Shown here one piece after another: positions 10,762-22,990 of a stretch of DNA of 64,000 nt. The notes beneath the pieces are model-generated. The model was not told the DNA's origin and ran no database searches. It was given only the letters and a program-made list of their open reading frames with translations. Each line of letters begins with the position of its first letter. The first letter of the stretch is position 1. Origin of the DNA: Shinisaurus crocodilurus (lineage: Eukaryota; Chordata; Lepidosauria; Squamata; Shinisauridae); the NCBI GenBank assembly GCA_021292165.1, contig CM037877.1:163033580-163097579 (forward strand), read 5' to 3'. A program made the position numbers and the translations under genes.

Positions 10762-11960
10762 ATTGTTTATTAGCAGCTGAAGTGAAATGACACTTTAAAA
10801 AGTATTATTAATTTCAGAATTTAGATTTTGATTGCAGAATTTCAACATTGAAATGGGTGAAATGTAAATGTGCTTGATTTGGGGTAAAGGTGAAATCAGT
10901 CCCTTTTTGATATGCCTCAGGAGACATTTCTGAAACACAGAACCCAGTATTTGGCTTCATGGTGCATTAATTATGACACAATCAGGCTACTGTGCATGAA
11001 AAACACGTTAGATTTGGTGAGGAGGGTTGATTTATTTTGCCTTTTCCACTCATAGAAATTACTCATATGGATGGATGAAACTTGTGAATTGGTCATTTAT
11101 GGGTCTCCACTTCAGAAATCAGTTTTCTATGAGATAAATTTTGGATTTTGGAAATCACAGAAATCGGTGGAGATTAGGAGTATCATATGAAGGATAACAG
11201 TGCTCCAGAGTAATGTAATTGTGAACTGATTGACCACTCTGAATGTAACACTAAAGTGTTGTTAATCTAAAATGCAAGTGAAATGTTCCAAACTCCTTGC
11301 AGCTATGCTAGAGGAGGAGGAGGAGGGAGGAGCATGTGAGTCCAAGGCTCCCTGCAGCTCATTCTCATCATGCTAAACTGATTTATCAGGACGTCAGACT
11401 GTGACCACTGAATGGCATTTGTTTGCTGGATGAATATCTAGTTTTTGATCCTTCAGTCTTGTTTCATAGCCTACAACCAAGATAGTAAGTGCTTGAGAAG
11501 TATGGAATTTCCTTTTGCATTAATAATTTGGCTCGGTTCATGTTAAACTAGCAGTGTTGAGGTCCCGTGGAATGAGGGGGTTCATTACAAGGAAGAGCCT
11601 GTTGCTTTTGGCTGCACCAACAAGCACAACCAGTATGTGTACATGCACACATACACATGTACACTTCTGTTTTCAAGTAGCTACCACAAAACTAGTGTAA
11701 CATATCAGTCCTTTTGTTTTTCTTCATTGGGAGAGAGAGAGCAATAGGCAAGAGTCCAACTAGAGCAACAGAGCTGTAGTTCTGCCCAGGCTATCATGTA
11801 AGCTACATATGATTCTTTAGGTAGGGATGTACGGAGCTCCACTCTCATCAGCTCATCCAGTGGTCCTCCCTGTTTGGCTCTGAGGCTCTGCTTACAAACT
11901 TGCCAAGGGAATCCAGATCCAAGAACTCTTTTGCATCCATAAAGGCTTTCTGATGAGCCT
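10762..11960. other. Intron, no recognisable feature
   Basis: AT-rich unique-looking DNA. Only a short (GGA)n tract near 11312 and an ACAC/TACA-rich stretch at 11635-11665 stand out. No gene. Confidence 0.4.
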
Positions 11961-11964
11961 TTAG

Positions 11965-12025
11965 GGAGCGTGGAAAGCTAAGCAGGTCAAGCCTGGTTAT
12001 TACTTGGATGGGAGACTTTCAACTC
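11965..12025 (+). repeat. 5S-derived SINE fragment
   Basis: It retains 'gtggaaagctaagcagg' and 'attacttggatgggagac' from the 5S core, then jumps to 'tttcaactctataa' from the tail. The middle of the tail is deleted. Confidence 0.75.
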
Positions 12026-13960
12026 TATAAACCTCTGCTGCAGTTCAACTCTTAATGTTATGCTAATTTAACTTGTCAAGCTGGGGGAGATCAACCCTCC
12101 AGATTTTTACCAACACCCCAAACTGACCTCCACATGCTATTTCTGCCACTATATCCTGGATTTTTTCAGAGCAGTTATATCACATCATTTTTATCTGTTG
12201 CATTTTCCCCTTGCCATATATATTTCAGTGTGTGTGACTGTGCGTGTGTGTGAGAGTTGTCAGAGAGCTTGATGGATGGGAGCTGTTTTTTGCATGGGGG
12301 CTACTCTGATGTAAGTCTCTATGGGTGTTACTCCTCTATGGGTGTTACTCCTGTGCAAGGGCAGATCATTCCCTGGCACCTGGCTGTGGGGCTTCTCCAC
12401 TCTCTCTTCAGAACATGCTTTTTTTCTTTGGCAAGTTCAGGAGGATGAGGGAGGTGGTGTTGGGGGCAAGTTTGCCAGAGAGAGATGTATCTGTGTAGTG
12501 ACTCTGGGGGGAGGTTTTGGTTATATACATGTTATAAACATGCATATAACCAAAACCTCAATTTAAATTTCTTTGCATGTCCTTCACACATTGGACTGTT
12601 TCCTACGACCCACTATTGCACTGTGGGCCACAGTAATTGACATGCACTCCTCAGGATAAGATTCTGACTGAAGGGGTGTAGACTCCCAAGCCACCCCCCC
12701 CCACAAAAAAACAAAAACCCAACTCTGAAACCTCTTTAAAGTGAAGCTGATTCTTACTGGTTTTAAGGTTGCTGTTAGCACTGGCAGTGCTGGGAACTGG
12801 GTTGCCAAGAAAAGAACTTGCCTGCTCTTGTGCCTTTAACAGCAGCTTGACATACAGAAATCAGCAGGTGAAGTTTTTCATAGTGTCGGGATAATTATCA
12901 TCACACAGACACACATATATACCATTGATAAATAAGAGGGAGGTATCCGCATCCAAGATTTGCAGAAGTAGAAAAACTCTTGTGGGGGGGACCTAAGGGA
13001 GCAACTCCCCACTGCAAACAGCCACATGAGGACTGAGTATGCTTAATGGTCACAGAACTCTTAAGGGCACAGTGCTATGCATTTTTAGACAGAAAAAAGT
13101 CCTACAGCTCCCAGCATTCCCCAGTCAGCCGTAGAAAACCAGGAGGGGAAATGGAGTGGAGTCACTTGGAAGAAGGCATGGCTGGGTGGCTAGAACCCTT
13201 AACTGGAGCACTCCATACTCCCAACATACTCCTAACAACTGCCTCACTTGTTTATATATCAAAGCTGTTGTTAAAGGCACAGATGCAATTATCAATGTAA
13301 AAGTTGGCTACCCTATGTGGATAATGAAAAAGAAAGTGGGAGATGGGAGAACAAGGGTGATTCATCCCTAGAGGCTACAATTCTTTCTTCCTCATACACC
13401 TCACTTATTTCCAGTAACAAATCAACTACAGTGAGCAGAGTTCAGTAAATATGAGATAGCCGAGAATCCCCTTGAACTCAGAAACCATGTGCCACATGGA
13501 AAGTTGCTGTACACCAGCTCAGACGATAGGATCCATTTGGCCCAGTCTTGTCTTCTATTCTACACTGAGTGGCAGCAGCTTTCCTTTGAACCCAAGATCT
13601 TTTGCATGCCCAGCACATGCTCTGCTACTGAGTCAAGCCCTTCCTCAGACTTTTGCTGTTGTTGCTGAATATTAATGTCTTCTCCCCCAGGGTAGGGTAG
13701 GTGAGAATCCTTCCCAAGATTGGTACCCCTCAGAAACCTGACAACCTGTCCAGCTCTACCAGCCTGGCGTTTATTAGCCACCCCTGAGTCTCTCTGCTCC
13801 CTATTTCCTGTTACTCCAAGGAGGTTCTCCAATCGTGGCTGCCAATGCAGCTATTTTGAACTTTTGAAATAAGGAACTGGGGACTAGTAACCAATATCAG
13901 CCTTGGCTCCTGGCTTCTTCTTCTACAACTTTCATCCCCCCAGCCAGCAGGCCTGTCGGT
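12026..13960. other. Intron, no gene
   Basis: Nothing is recognised apart from a hairpin at 12511-12559 and a small (TG)n tract near 12231. Open frames here have no known motifs. Confidence 0.4.
12511..12559. repeat. Near-perfect 23-bp hairpin
   Basis: The arm GAGGTTTTGGTTATATACAT plus GTT at 12511-12533 is repeated inverted at 12537-12559 with one mismatch. The central spacer is three bases. The loop is far shorter than in a microRNA precursor, so this is better described as a cruciform-type palindrome. Confidence 0.85.
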
Positions 13961-13964
13961 ATGT

Positions 13965-14040
13965 TGGCTAGGGATGATGGGAGTTGTAGTCCAACATATC
14001 TGGTGGGTGCCAGGTTGGTGAAGGCCAACTTAGATTTTAA
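13965..14040. repeat. Fold-back DNA element fragment
   Basis: It contains 'gatgatgggagttgtagtcc' and 'gggtgccaggttggtgaagg', phrases of the palindromic element seen complete at 41828-41965. Only about half the palindrome is left. Confidence 0.55.
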
Positions 14041-14149
14041 GCTAAAGAGCTCTGCTTGCAAAAAGCTTAACTCAGGGGAACTTGTCTGTGCAGCTGTGCC
14101 CCCTGCTCTAAGAGGCTGGTGAGATGAAGAAATAAAGTCCAAGATGAAG

Positions 14150-14222
14150 GCTGCAATCCTATATCCACTTACTTGGGGAAAAGCTGCATTGAACACAGTG
14201 GGACTGGGACTTATTTCTGAGT
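14150..14222. repeat. Short palindromic MITE (GTGGGACTTA..CTGAGTA type)
   Basis: The left part 'caatcctatatccacttac' and the right part 'acttatttctgagtaaacat' form the two halves of a short palindromic repeat. Relatives lie at 32262-32372, 48467-48560 and 49005-49072. It is non-coding and its superfamily is unclear. Confidence 0.5.
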
Positions 14223-14224
14223 AA

Positions 14225-15030
14225 ACATGTATAGGCGTGCACTGCTATACATGTTTACTTCCCATTAGACATACACAAAAATATCTTTAAGCGAACTATA
14301 AAGGAGGTTGTCACAAAAAATGATTTAAACTGTGTATACATCCACATGTGCACCATTATATTTTAAACTTAAAGAGGCTCGCGAACATGTGGATCACTAC
14401 CTTAATGAGTTAACATTTGTACAACTTCAGAAAGCCTTCACAGAATTACGACTAAATATGATGGATACTGCTTATAGAGATGGGAGGCATAGGGGTATCC
14501 CAGTCAATGAACGTACTTGCATTGGCGGTTGTTCTGAATTAGAGGATCTTACTCATTATATTTTGTGCTGTCCCTTATACAATGACCCAAGGGAACGGTT
14601 TTTGGTACCCTTAATTGCAAGTTTCCCTAACCAGAGTCCTTGGGATACGGCTTTCTATCTCCTAGCAGATATGGATAAATATGTGACCTGGCGTGTAGCT
14701 CTCTTTGCAATTGCTGCTAAGAAGATCAGAAAGAAATACATTGCAGAGATAGCTATCGATTGCAAAGGAGATGACCATATTTGACTGCATATTATTTATA
14801 TCACATTACTGATTATTTCTTTTTTAATATTTGTATATTCTCTTTTTAAATTGGCTTTTATCTTTATAACATTTTTAAATTGGCTTTTATCTTTATAACA
14901 TTTTAGTGTATTGTTTTTTAAAAAATGGTTCATATTTGTATTTTAATTCATTATGTATTGTTTTATTTTTGGTTTGTTTGAATTGTGGTGGCCTATGGCT
15001 TTGGACAATAAAGTATTGCCTTCTGTATAA
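14225..15030 (+). mobile_element. Non-LTR retrotransposon 3' end, unclassified
   Basis: 14332-14784 encodes a 150-residue C-terminal tail with the cysteine/histidine signature CIGGC..ELEDLTHYILCCPLY, which is typical of the end of several LINE clades. It is followed by 'RFLVPLIASF' and 'ALFAIAAKKIRKKY'. The 3' UTR has a 30-bp tandem duplication (about 14845-14902) and ends with 'ggacaataaagtattgcc'. The head of the element is missing. I cannot decide its clade from this part. Confidence 0.7.
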
Positions 15031-16604
15031 ACAAGGGGAGGTAAAAAAGTGCAAACGAACGGCGGCTTAATGGCTGCCGAGTGCGTTCTCGCCTGCTTGG
15101 CTCTGCAAAGTCAAGTTGAGACCGAGGCACACATGGCAAGACAAGGCTCAGGAAGCCGAGCCTGAGAAATTTGACGAATTCTCACCCTCTACCGAATTTC
15201 TCACACATCCCTAGCCAAAGCCGACAAACTTGCTGATATTGCCTGCCCTCTTTAGGTAGTAGGGAGTACCATGCACCTTGATATCTCTTGTCATTCGGTA
15301 TGAGTGTAGTTTTATGGCAGAAATAGAGAAAACTATGGGTTGTATACAGTTTTTAAGTCTCATTTATTTCTGTGAAGGACCGCCGCCGGTCCTTTTGCAC
15401 GAGTTTGGGAGTTAACGGGTTAATCGGTACTGAGAAAACTCCGTTTAAGCGGTCCCTGGCTGAACGGAGGGCGACCGCTATCAATAGGCACTGAACGAAG
15501 TTTAGGCAGAAGGCGAAAGGAATTTGTTTATAACACGTTTAATGGTGCGTAGCAAAACATACAGATAAGAACTTCACCATAAACAAGACTAGTCTATAAA
15601 ACTTAATGGAGCGTGCAACTCCAATCCACATTCAGCGTACAGGAGGTTTTTGCAGGAAGGCATAGACAGTATTGACCTTAAACAACCTAAGTTCTTAGAA
15701 AGAGTCTCACCAGAAGTTGTTCAGGCTTCAGCGGGTTACCGAGCACCCTGCTCCTGGTGGAATTTCCTTTGTCCTGACCGGAGTCATGGACGGGTCCGTG
15801 CAGTCCTGCACCGTATTTCCAACAACCTACCGGGGCTCGGTGCCCCTCTTTTACCCCCTCTCCTTGCTCCCCTCTCCCTGTTGACAGGTAGAACTGGCTT
15901 TTTCTGCCAGGATCTTGGTGCCCCTGGGTACTTGAGGGTACTTGGCAGCTCTTTGAGACTGCCGGGGAATCCTGGTGCCCCTTGGGTGCTTGAGGGTGTT
16001 TTGCAGCTCTTTGAGACTGCTGGGGGCGGGGGAAACCACTGGGGGGTATGTAGATATGTCCCATTGAGGTGAATGCAAATGTAGGCTGATGCAAATGACT
16101 GCTCGGAACTGAACGGCCTCTACCCTAGGCAGAGGTCGTGTAGGTGGCGGTGTGTGTGTCTGGTCCGGCTTTCTCTCCACAATTTCAATGTGTCTATTTG
16201 AAGTAAGACCTAACATTGGATACAACCCTATTAGCTTTGTGGATTTGTGGCAGAAAATGCCACCTGCATTGCTTGATGTGATAGTCATTCTACAACCATG
16301 GTTCGTTCCATAATATTTATATCTATTAGGTAATATTTTTGTAAGTCATATTCTGCCTTGAGCTTTGGTAAGGTGGTGGAATAATGTTTTAAATAAATCT
16401 TGTGTGTTTCCTCTGGCCCTAGTTTCTACTTTATTTGTTACAAAAATTTCAAGTTTATTCTGATTGAAATGGTTTGTAAGAGGAATTTTGGATATATTAC
16501 TAAAGTGTAAGAGTAAGCTATTGAGCAGCTTATTGATGTGATGTTTTTTTTTCTAAATGGGAGAGTTAATGTGAGAAATACTGAACATTCAAACTTAAGA
16601 GGAG
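15031..16604. other. Unclassified GC-richer insertion-like DNA
   Basis: From about 15045 to 16160 the composition is CpG-richer than the flanks. There are several 'gaacg' phrases (ctgaacggag, cactgaacgaag, ctgaacggcc) and a two-unit tandem repeat of about 58 bp at 15913-16028 (key phrase 'gcagctctttgagactgc'). It may be a degraded LTR-type or DNA element, but I find no coding domain, LTR pair or target duplication. 16200-16604 looks like ordinary intron. Confidence 0.35.
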
Positions 16605-17105
16605 CCATGCTGGATCAGACCGAAGGCCTTTCTAGTCCAGCTTTGTGTTCACACAGCAGCCAACAAGATGCCTATGGGAAACCCACAAGTCCAATAGCAC
16701 CCTTCTGCTTGTATTCCCCAGCAATTGGTATTCAGAGGCGTACTGCCTCCGATACTGGAGTTAACACATAGCCTGTGTTAACCGTGAATTTATAGATAGA
16801 TAAATTCATAGCCGTGAATTTATCTAATCCCCTTTTAAAGTTGTCCAAATTGGTGACCATCACTCAGCTTGCGAACCAAATTCCATAGCTTTAACTGTGT
16901 GCTGCGTGAAGAAGTACATTGTCTTGTCTGTTCTGAATCTCTCCCGGCTCAGCTTCATCGGATGACTGGGTTTTGGCACTATGAAAGAGGTTTTCAACCT
17001 GTACATTTTCTCCATACAATACATAATTTTATACACCTCTATCATGGCCCCACTTACCTTTTATTTAAGCTAAAAAAAACCAAACATAACCTTTCCTCAT
17101 AGGGG
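16590..17105 (-). mobile_element. CR1 LINE 3' fragment
   Basis: Minus strand. MIEVYKIMYCMEK, HPMKLSRERFRTDK and MYFFTQHTVKAMEF match the CR1 RT C-terminus seen at 6932-7360. The CR1 3' UTR (gtctgatccagcatggctcc in reverse) ends near 16595. It is 5'-truncated with frameshifts. Confidence 0.85.
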
Positions 17106-17502
17106 AAATGTTCTGCACTATGTGCAAGTTACATAAGTTATATACCTGGCAGAAAATACATTTTTCTCCAGCTTAGCATTTCCCCCATTTGTTCATAAAG
17201 CTTATTGGGTTATCCTGAGAATTACTAAATTTATGGGCAAAATACCCCCCCCCCCATCTGTTCTAAGTTTCTTCGCTAGGAAAAAAATTTGTATCTTCTT
17301 TTAATGTCTCTTAGTTTCTTTTCCCTCCAATAATCTACAATATAGATTGTTATAGGAAGGGATTTACCGGTATATGCCGAAAGGCTCCATAATATGACAC
17401 GTTTCTTAGGATAGTTGGCTTGTTTGGGATAGTTCTCCCCCTCCTCTTCATCCCCATTTGTAGCTTCTTGAAGAAGGGAGTTGGCATTGCCTTAATGTAG
17501 AT
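17106..17502. other. Intron, no recognisable feature
   Basis: AT-rich sequence with a poly-C tract at about 17247-17258. No gene or repeat was identified. Confidence 0.4.
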
Positions 17503-17652
17503 TCATAGATTATAGAGTTGGAAGGCGCCTACAAGGCCATCGAGTCCAACCCCCTGCTCAATGCAGGAAACTAGAGGAGGGGGTCTCCCATCCAAGTAAT
17601 AAGCAGGCCTGACCCTGCTTAGCTTTCCACACTCAGACAAGCTGAGCCAGCG
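17503..17652 (-). repeat. 5S-rRNA-derived SINE
   Basis: Reverse orientation. The CR1-like tail ('ggaaggcgcctacaaggcc', 'cccctgctcaatgcaggaaa') is followed by the reversed 5S core 'gtctcccatccaagtaataa' and 'gaccctgcttagctttcc', ending in 'gacaagctgagccagc'. Confidence 0.88.
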
Positions 17653-20040
17653 TAAAAAGAGAAATTGGGATTTTAATCTTGTGGTGATAATACTTAATAT
17701 TTAGAACTACATTCTATAAATATAAATGCTTTCTCCGACTATAACTAGCACATTAGTTATTCCCTGGCTTTTCCTTCCTAATCATCTCCCCCTCAATTTT
17801 ACTCCCCTTTCTAAATTTCTGTTTGTTTTAGATTTTTAGCCTATAGGCAAGATCTGCCTGTTTTCTTGTTCTTTTGGTGTTTTAACTGCTTAGCCCCCCC
17901 CCCCCCGAAATGCTATCCAAATAATATTGTTAATAATGTTATTATTTATTATTACTGCACTTTATAGAGTATTTAAAGCACTCCATATACATTACTTTGA
18001 AATTTGGGGAGATTTCTATCTTATGTTAATTATCTGATAATACAACATTCAGGATTTTTGTGCTCTTTTAGGGCACATTGTAGCATGTATTATGGATGTA
18101 AGGCAATGACTGAGGTAACAAAAAAAGATTGTATAGCTTTGTTAAAACAGTGCTTGTCCCTGCCCCCACTATTGTGCTGGGCTTGGAGGTGCTCCATGCG
18201 CTTCCAGAGCTAGTGCTGTAGGGATGAGACCTCCCCTGCTTGGAAATAGGAAGAAGGGGTGGGGCCTCGACCTTGCAGTCATGCTGGGACTTGTAGGCAC
18301 TTTAAGCACTTTGAAAGCGCAGTGTAACATTTGAGATAAGACCTCTCCTTGAAGAAGTAGTGACAGGTTCTTCAGTGAGCATAATGTTTAACTAGCTACT
18401 AAGGTTAGCTGTAATTTGGGTACCCCTGCTTTTGCTAATTTCCTTAAAGCCAAAGAAATATAAAATATATAAAATTATAAAACCTGATCTCTCAGTTTGT
18501 CAGGCCTCCTTAGCAATTGGTTAAGCTGCCATGATCTCAAGGAAGCTTGGAGGAGGAGGGAAATGAAGGTGTAGGATGGAGGGCTATGGGATTGGATGGA
18601 AGAAAGAGGCCGACTGTAATTAATGCTTATGAGGGTCAAGAGAAGTATAGATATAGGAAGTAGGATGCAGTGAGACGTAGGGAGGGCAGGAAGAGACTCA
18701 AGGTAGTATGGGTTCTGGAGGTGGCTAGAAAGGTATCTGATTGTAGATCCCTCCCCATACCTTCAAGACATTGGCTAAGCTGAACATTTTGGAGGAGGCC
18801 ACCTACACTGGTTAGAGATTGATGGGCAGTTTGTTGCTGGTGGAAAAGTATTTAGAAAAGCAAGAAGGCTTGAACTTAGAAGAAACTTTGCCATGGACTT
18901 TTCCAGGCTTCCATTTGAAACACATTAAGGTTTTTTGTTGTGCTATGCATTTGTGGGGACATATTTTAGCCTACCCTAATATTTGGGGGATGGATAATAT
19001 GAATGAGTAGTTCCTGCCATGTTTCTTCATTCGCTAGAAAGAAGAAAGCTAATTTAATTAAAAACCAGAATAATACTGATCTGTAGTTGTGTAATTGAAA
19101 TGCGGATGGAAATTGCATTAGACAGCAATCTTTTTCAGTGTAAGCTATAGAAAAATGGAAAAGAGCTTAAGTTAATAATTGCCACCTTCAGGTTTAAAAG
19201 GAGAGTGCAGTAAGAAATGCAGAATTGTCAGTGTTTGATACAAAAAGAAAATGGCTACCAGAAATCAGTGCAGCGACAATGCTTGCTGCAGTGTTTTTAT
19301 GTGCTACTTTTCCATTTTTCTGATGGTTCTGTTGTAAATCTTGAAAGAATTTGAAAAGCATCACATACTCTTATTTCAGTTATATATTATAATAAAAATG
19401 ACTTTGATTCTCCTGGTCTAGAAATATTTATGATGATGACAGAATCTCCGATTCAAATCCATTAATATATATGAAGTGCAAGGAATCAGTCCTAGCTCTA
19501 AAAGAGGATGGATATCTGTGCTTAATCCATTGTTCCAAAGGAAGGGCTAGATCCTGATCTGTTGGTCAAATGTAAACTTTCTAAGCATATTAGGAACAGT
19601 AAAGGTTTTGCGGCACTATGTTAAGGCATTTCAAATGTATTGTTAAGCTTTGAGAAGGGGGTGGTGAAGAATTAAGCTTATGGACATTATTATAACCCTT
19701 TAAGTATCCTCTTCCCTGCTTACAAGCTACTCTCAGTGCCCTTGCTGGCTTCTCAGCCCAGCTGTTAGTCCAAGCTGTTTTGTAGAGCATGGGTGATAGA
19801 ACTCCTCCTTATCCTGAGTTAATCTGTTTCTTGGAGGTATTTACCTGATTTACTCATTCAAACAACCATTTTAATCTGTCCTTACCCTCTTCAAAAACAA
19901 CTGTATTTTAAGATACTATACATTCATTATTATGAAAGTAATTGGATCATCTAAAGTTATTTGCAATCTGAGTTTTTCCATCTTTCAGTCGACAGCATAT
20001 TTTAAGAACCAAGGAGACACTGAGAACCAATATGTCACTT
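17653..20040. other. Intron, about 2.4 kb without recognised features
   Basis: AT-rich sequence with a poly-C tract near 17895-17906 and a TTATTATT-rich stretch at 17930-17955. Short open frames have no motifs and no splice-flanked conserved segment is evident. Confidence 0.45.
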
Positions 20041-20125
20041 TTACATAGGGCTTTGTTTTGGAAACCGCCCAGGGAGCCTTTTGGCTGATGGGCGGTAAAT
20101 AAATATATTAAATAAATAAATAAAT
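20041..20125 (+). repeat. LINE/SINE 3' tail
   Basis: 'ggaaaccgcccagggagcc', then 'ggctgatgggcggtaaataa' and an (AAATA)n end. It matches the 3' terminus of the squamate L2/CR1-type tail also seen reversed at 43103-43225. No coding portion is attached. Confidence 0.6.
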
Positions 20126-20449
20126 GCGCAGAGTTGCATTCTGGACGGCTTTTCAGGTCAGCTGATTTTGGGCAAATGCAACTGTTTCTATGGCTGAGTT
20201 ACCTAAATTGACCTGTGGTGCATTGTTTTCAGTAATAGTCAGGGGGAAGCAGTGCTCCTTTAAAGGACATAATAAGATGATAGACAAACTACACTAAGAG
20301 TTCTTTCCCCATGTGTATCTATAACTTCAGTTATCCTCTCATTCTGTGCCAGGCAGGATTATATCTGATTCACAGGATAAAGCTTTGAAAGGATTTTAAT
20401 TATGCTGTGGCACTGATATTTTGACTGTTTTGTTACATTCAGAAACATC

Positions 20450-20820
20450 TGGGCTAGTTTGCATGTCATGACAAGCCACCATGGGTTGGTTAACCCTCAG
20501 GGTGCTGCGGTGTGTACTGGCACCATTTTGAATATGCAGGCCACTGCTGGTAGTTGCCATGGCTTGTCATGTGAACCCGGGCAGTGGGGGATGTGCAAGG
20601 GTTAAACAACCCTAGAACAGACCCTCACACAACCGCCTATGTTGCATAACCCTAGAACAGACCCTCACACAACCGCCGCCACCTGGGTTTGCATCACACG
20701 ACAATCCATGTCAATTGCTGGCCAGGGCTTGTATATTCAAAATGGCAGCCGGTATGCGCTGTAGCTGCCCCGAGGGTTAATTAACCCATTGTGGCTTGTA
20801 GTGGTGTGCGAACCAGGTCA
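20450..20820. repeat. Fold-back DNA element with long inverted arms
   Basis: The left arm around 'acaagccaccatgggttgg' and 'ttaaccctcagggtgctgc' pairs with the right arm 'ccgagggttaattaaccc' and 'attgtggcttgt'. Both arms also carry 'cattttgaata' in opposite orientation. The centre has a 30-bp block (cctagaacagaccctcacac...) present twice, 40 bp apart (20608 and 20648). The element is related to 42575-42805. It has no coding capacity. Confidence 0.65.
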
Positions 20821-21449
20821 CTGTGTTTTGTTCATGCCTAGCGTTTGAGTGACTACAATCCTGTTTGTAATGGATTTCAGTTTCAGAAAAACTGTTGAAA
20901 AATAGTACTTCTCTTTGTAAAGAAGCTTGTTCTTCAGAGCAAAAGACAGGCAGATACTCAGGATATTCGAACACCCTCTTAATTATCACTACCATATTCC
21001 TCTTAAAAACCTATCCATTGGAAATCTTGGGAGCAAACATGTCTATATGGGGTTTATCATTAATGGGATAAATAAATGCTTAGGTATAATTATGAACAAA
21101 ACTCATTTTATGGTGGTTTGTTAATAGGAACAAATTGGTGTCTTAACTCATTGTACAGCCTGGCTCCCAATCACAAGAATAATAAAATGGCCTTAAGACA
21201 ACTTTATACAGTCTTTTATTTACTGTTTGTAGGTTTCTCTTGCTATTGGATCCAAACTTGCAGCTTGAAGGGGTGGGGTGGGGAGCAAACTTAGGTAAGT
21301 AGTAAAAAGTTTTATAGATTTGAATCTCGGTTGTAGAAATAACCAGTAACAATTATTCACAGTCAAATTTGTCAAGTGGGACTGTAATTGCTCTTCTCCC
21401 CTATGAATAACTGAAGGAGCACTTCTTCTTATACCAGCCTGCCCATGTC

Positions 21450-21640
21450 TTAAGATCTTCTGCTGAGGCCCCTCTCCAAGTATCTTCCTTATTAGAAGTG
21501 TGTTATGCAGTTACAGAGGAGAGGGTTTTTTCACCAGCCTTGGAATGTCCTCCTTAAAAAGGTGTGCCTAGTGCCCACATTACAATCTTTTTGGCGACAT
21601 GTTAAGACATTTTTATTTGCCAGGGATTTAAATCTGTAAT
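21450..21640 (+). mobile_element. L2-type LINE 3' coding remnant
   Basis: Minor matches to the L2 C-terminus can be read, for example RRHVKTFLFARDL at about 21592-21632, the 'KTFLF' phrase that ends L2 ORFs, preceded by degraded WNVLL-like sequence. It is very eroded. Confidence 0.5.
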
Positions 21641-21659
21641 GTCTTGGTCTACTTAGTTG

Positions 21660-22715
21660 CCTTTGTTAATGTTATTGTATTCAGCCTTCCCCAGCCTGGT
21701 GCCACAGATGTTTTGGGAGTCCCAGTTCTAAAGTCCTGGGAGCTTGGAGCTGGGACTCCAAATGCTGAGCCCCCCCCCCCTGCAGCCAGTGTGGAAAGAA
21801 CCGCGCAGGCTGCCTCTCCGAGGGGGTGGGGAGGGAAGAGGCTGGGGCCTACAACTTACACTGTACCCAAACTGTACCCCAGCCTCCTTCCCTCCCCCTC
21901 CTCAGTGCTTCATCTAGGCAGCTGAAAACAGCCTTCTAGATAAAAAGGTTTGCATATAACTTGCTTCACTTTCAGTTATTTATGTAGGTTTTAATTTCCC
22001 CCCCAAATGCAGCTTAACATTACACCAGCTTTGCAGATGAGTGCAAAACACGTCACCAGCCTGCAGTGTAACTGTGTGTCATTGTAGCTTAAGCTGTGGG
22101 TTTGGATAGGAACTTGGCTAGAAGACATAGTTGATTTTCCTGTGCTGAGTGGTGAACTTTAAGGATTTGTTAGTGCTGGAGTTGAGCAAAGCATGTCTGA
22201 GTTGCTAGGAAAAGCCATGTTTTTGTATGGTATTTCATTGCCGGACACCTAGCATGCTGAAAAAGGCTGTTTTGTCTTAAGAGATGGCTCCAGTTGGAAC
22301 ATGATGTGGAGCTAACAATTTTACCATTGTTGCTATCCAGCAAAAGTATCCTGGGTGACTGCTATATTAAGAGGATAAGGAAAGAAAAAGGTTGGCAGCA
22401 ACAATTTCCTTAGTAAGAGATTCTGTGTGGAGGGAAGAAAAGGGAGTTTAGGGAATAAAGGGTGGTGGAGCAGAGATAAAAGCAGTGCAGAGTTGGGTCA
22501 CATAGTAACATGGGTTATGTGAGGCAGGTTTGGGTGTTGGATTTGGGGCCAAATGAAATGCTTAAGGGAACTAAGTTAGGAACGCCCTTTAGGGAGGGAG
22601 TTCATGACCATGGAGCATGAATTCATACAGCTGTTTATAGCTTCTGGGTTAGGTGCAGGCAAAAGGAAGAAAAAACATCTATGCCTGTTTTAACTGTGCC
22701 ATGTATACCTGCTTG
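21660..22715. other. Intron; GC-rich repeat at 21675-21905
   Basis: 21675-21905 starts like the 41828 fold-back element ('cagccttccccagcctggtg'), then contains 'ggagtcccagttct' and 'cagccagtgtggaaag', phrases shared with 29043-29160. It is probably a DNA-element remnant. 21911-22715 shows nothing recognisable. Confidence 0.4.
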
Positions 22716-22990
22716 AGATCTTAATTTATTTAAAAAAATATTTCTACCTGAACTTTTAAGCTGAAGGTACCCAAGGTGTTTTTCTATTTAAAAATGATAT
22801 TATCATAACATAATAAAACATTCAGAATAAAAAAATCAAAGACAGCTAAAAATACTGAGAAGAGAGAAACACAATCAGCATGATATAGTTTGATCAAACA
22901 CCATTAAAAACCAAGGGAAAAATAAGAATTTTCACCTGATGCCTAAATGTTAATAAAGTGGGAGAGTCTGGTAAGTAGACACGATAAGCA
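22716..22990 (-). mobile_element. L2-type LINE 3' end
   Basis: Reverse-oriented 3' UTR: 'atttatttaaaaaaatattt', 'cataataaaacattcag' and 'cacctgatgcctaaatgtta'. The last phrase marks the end of the L2 coding part. Only the tail remains. Confidence 0.5.

Noticed and set aside
12534..12536. microRNA precursor at the 12511-12559 hairpin
   Set aside because: The loop is three bases and the stem only 23 bp, too small for Drosha/Dicer processing.
15360..16300. Endogenous retrovirus LTR
   Set aside because: No paired LTR, primer-binding site, polypurine tract or gag/pol similarity is visible; left unclassified.
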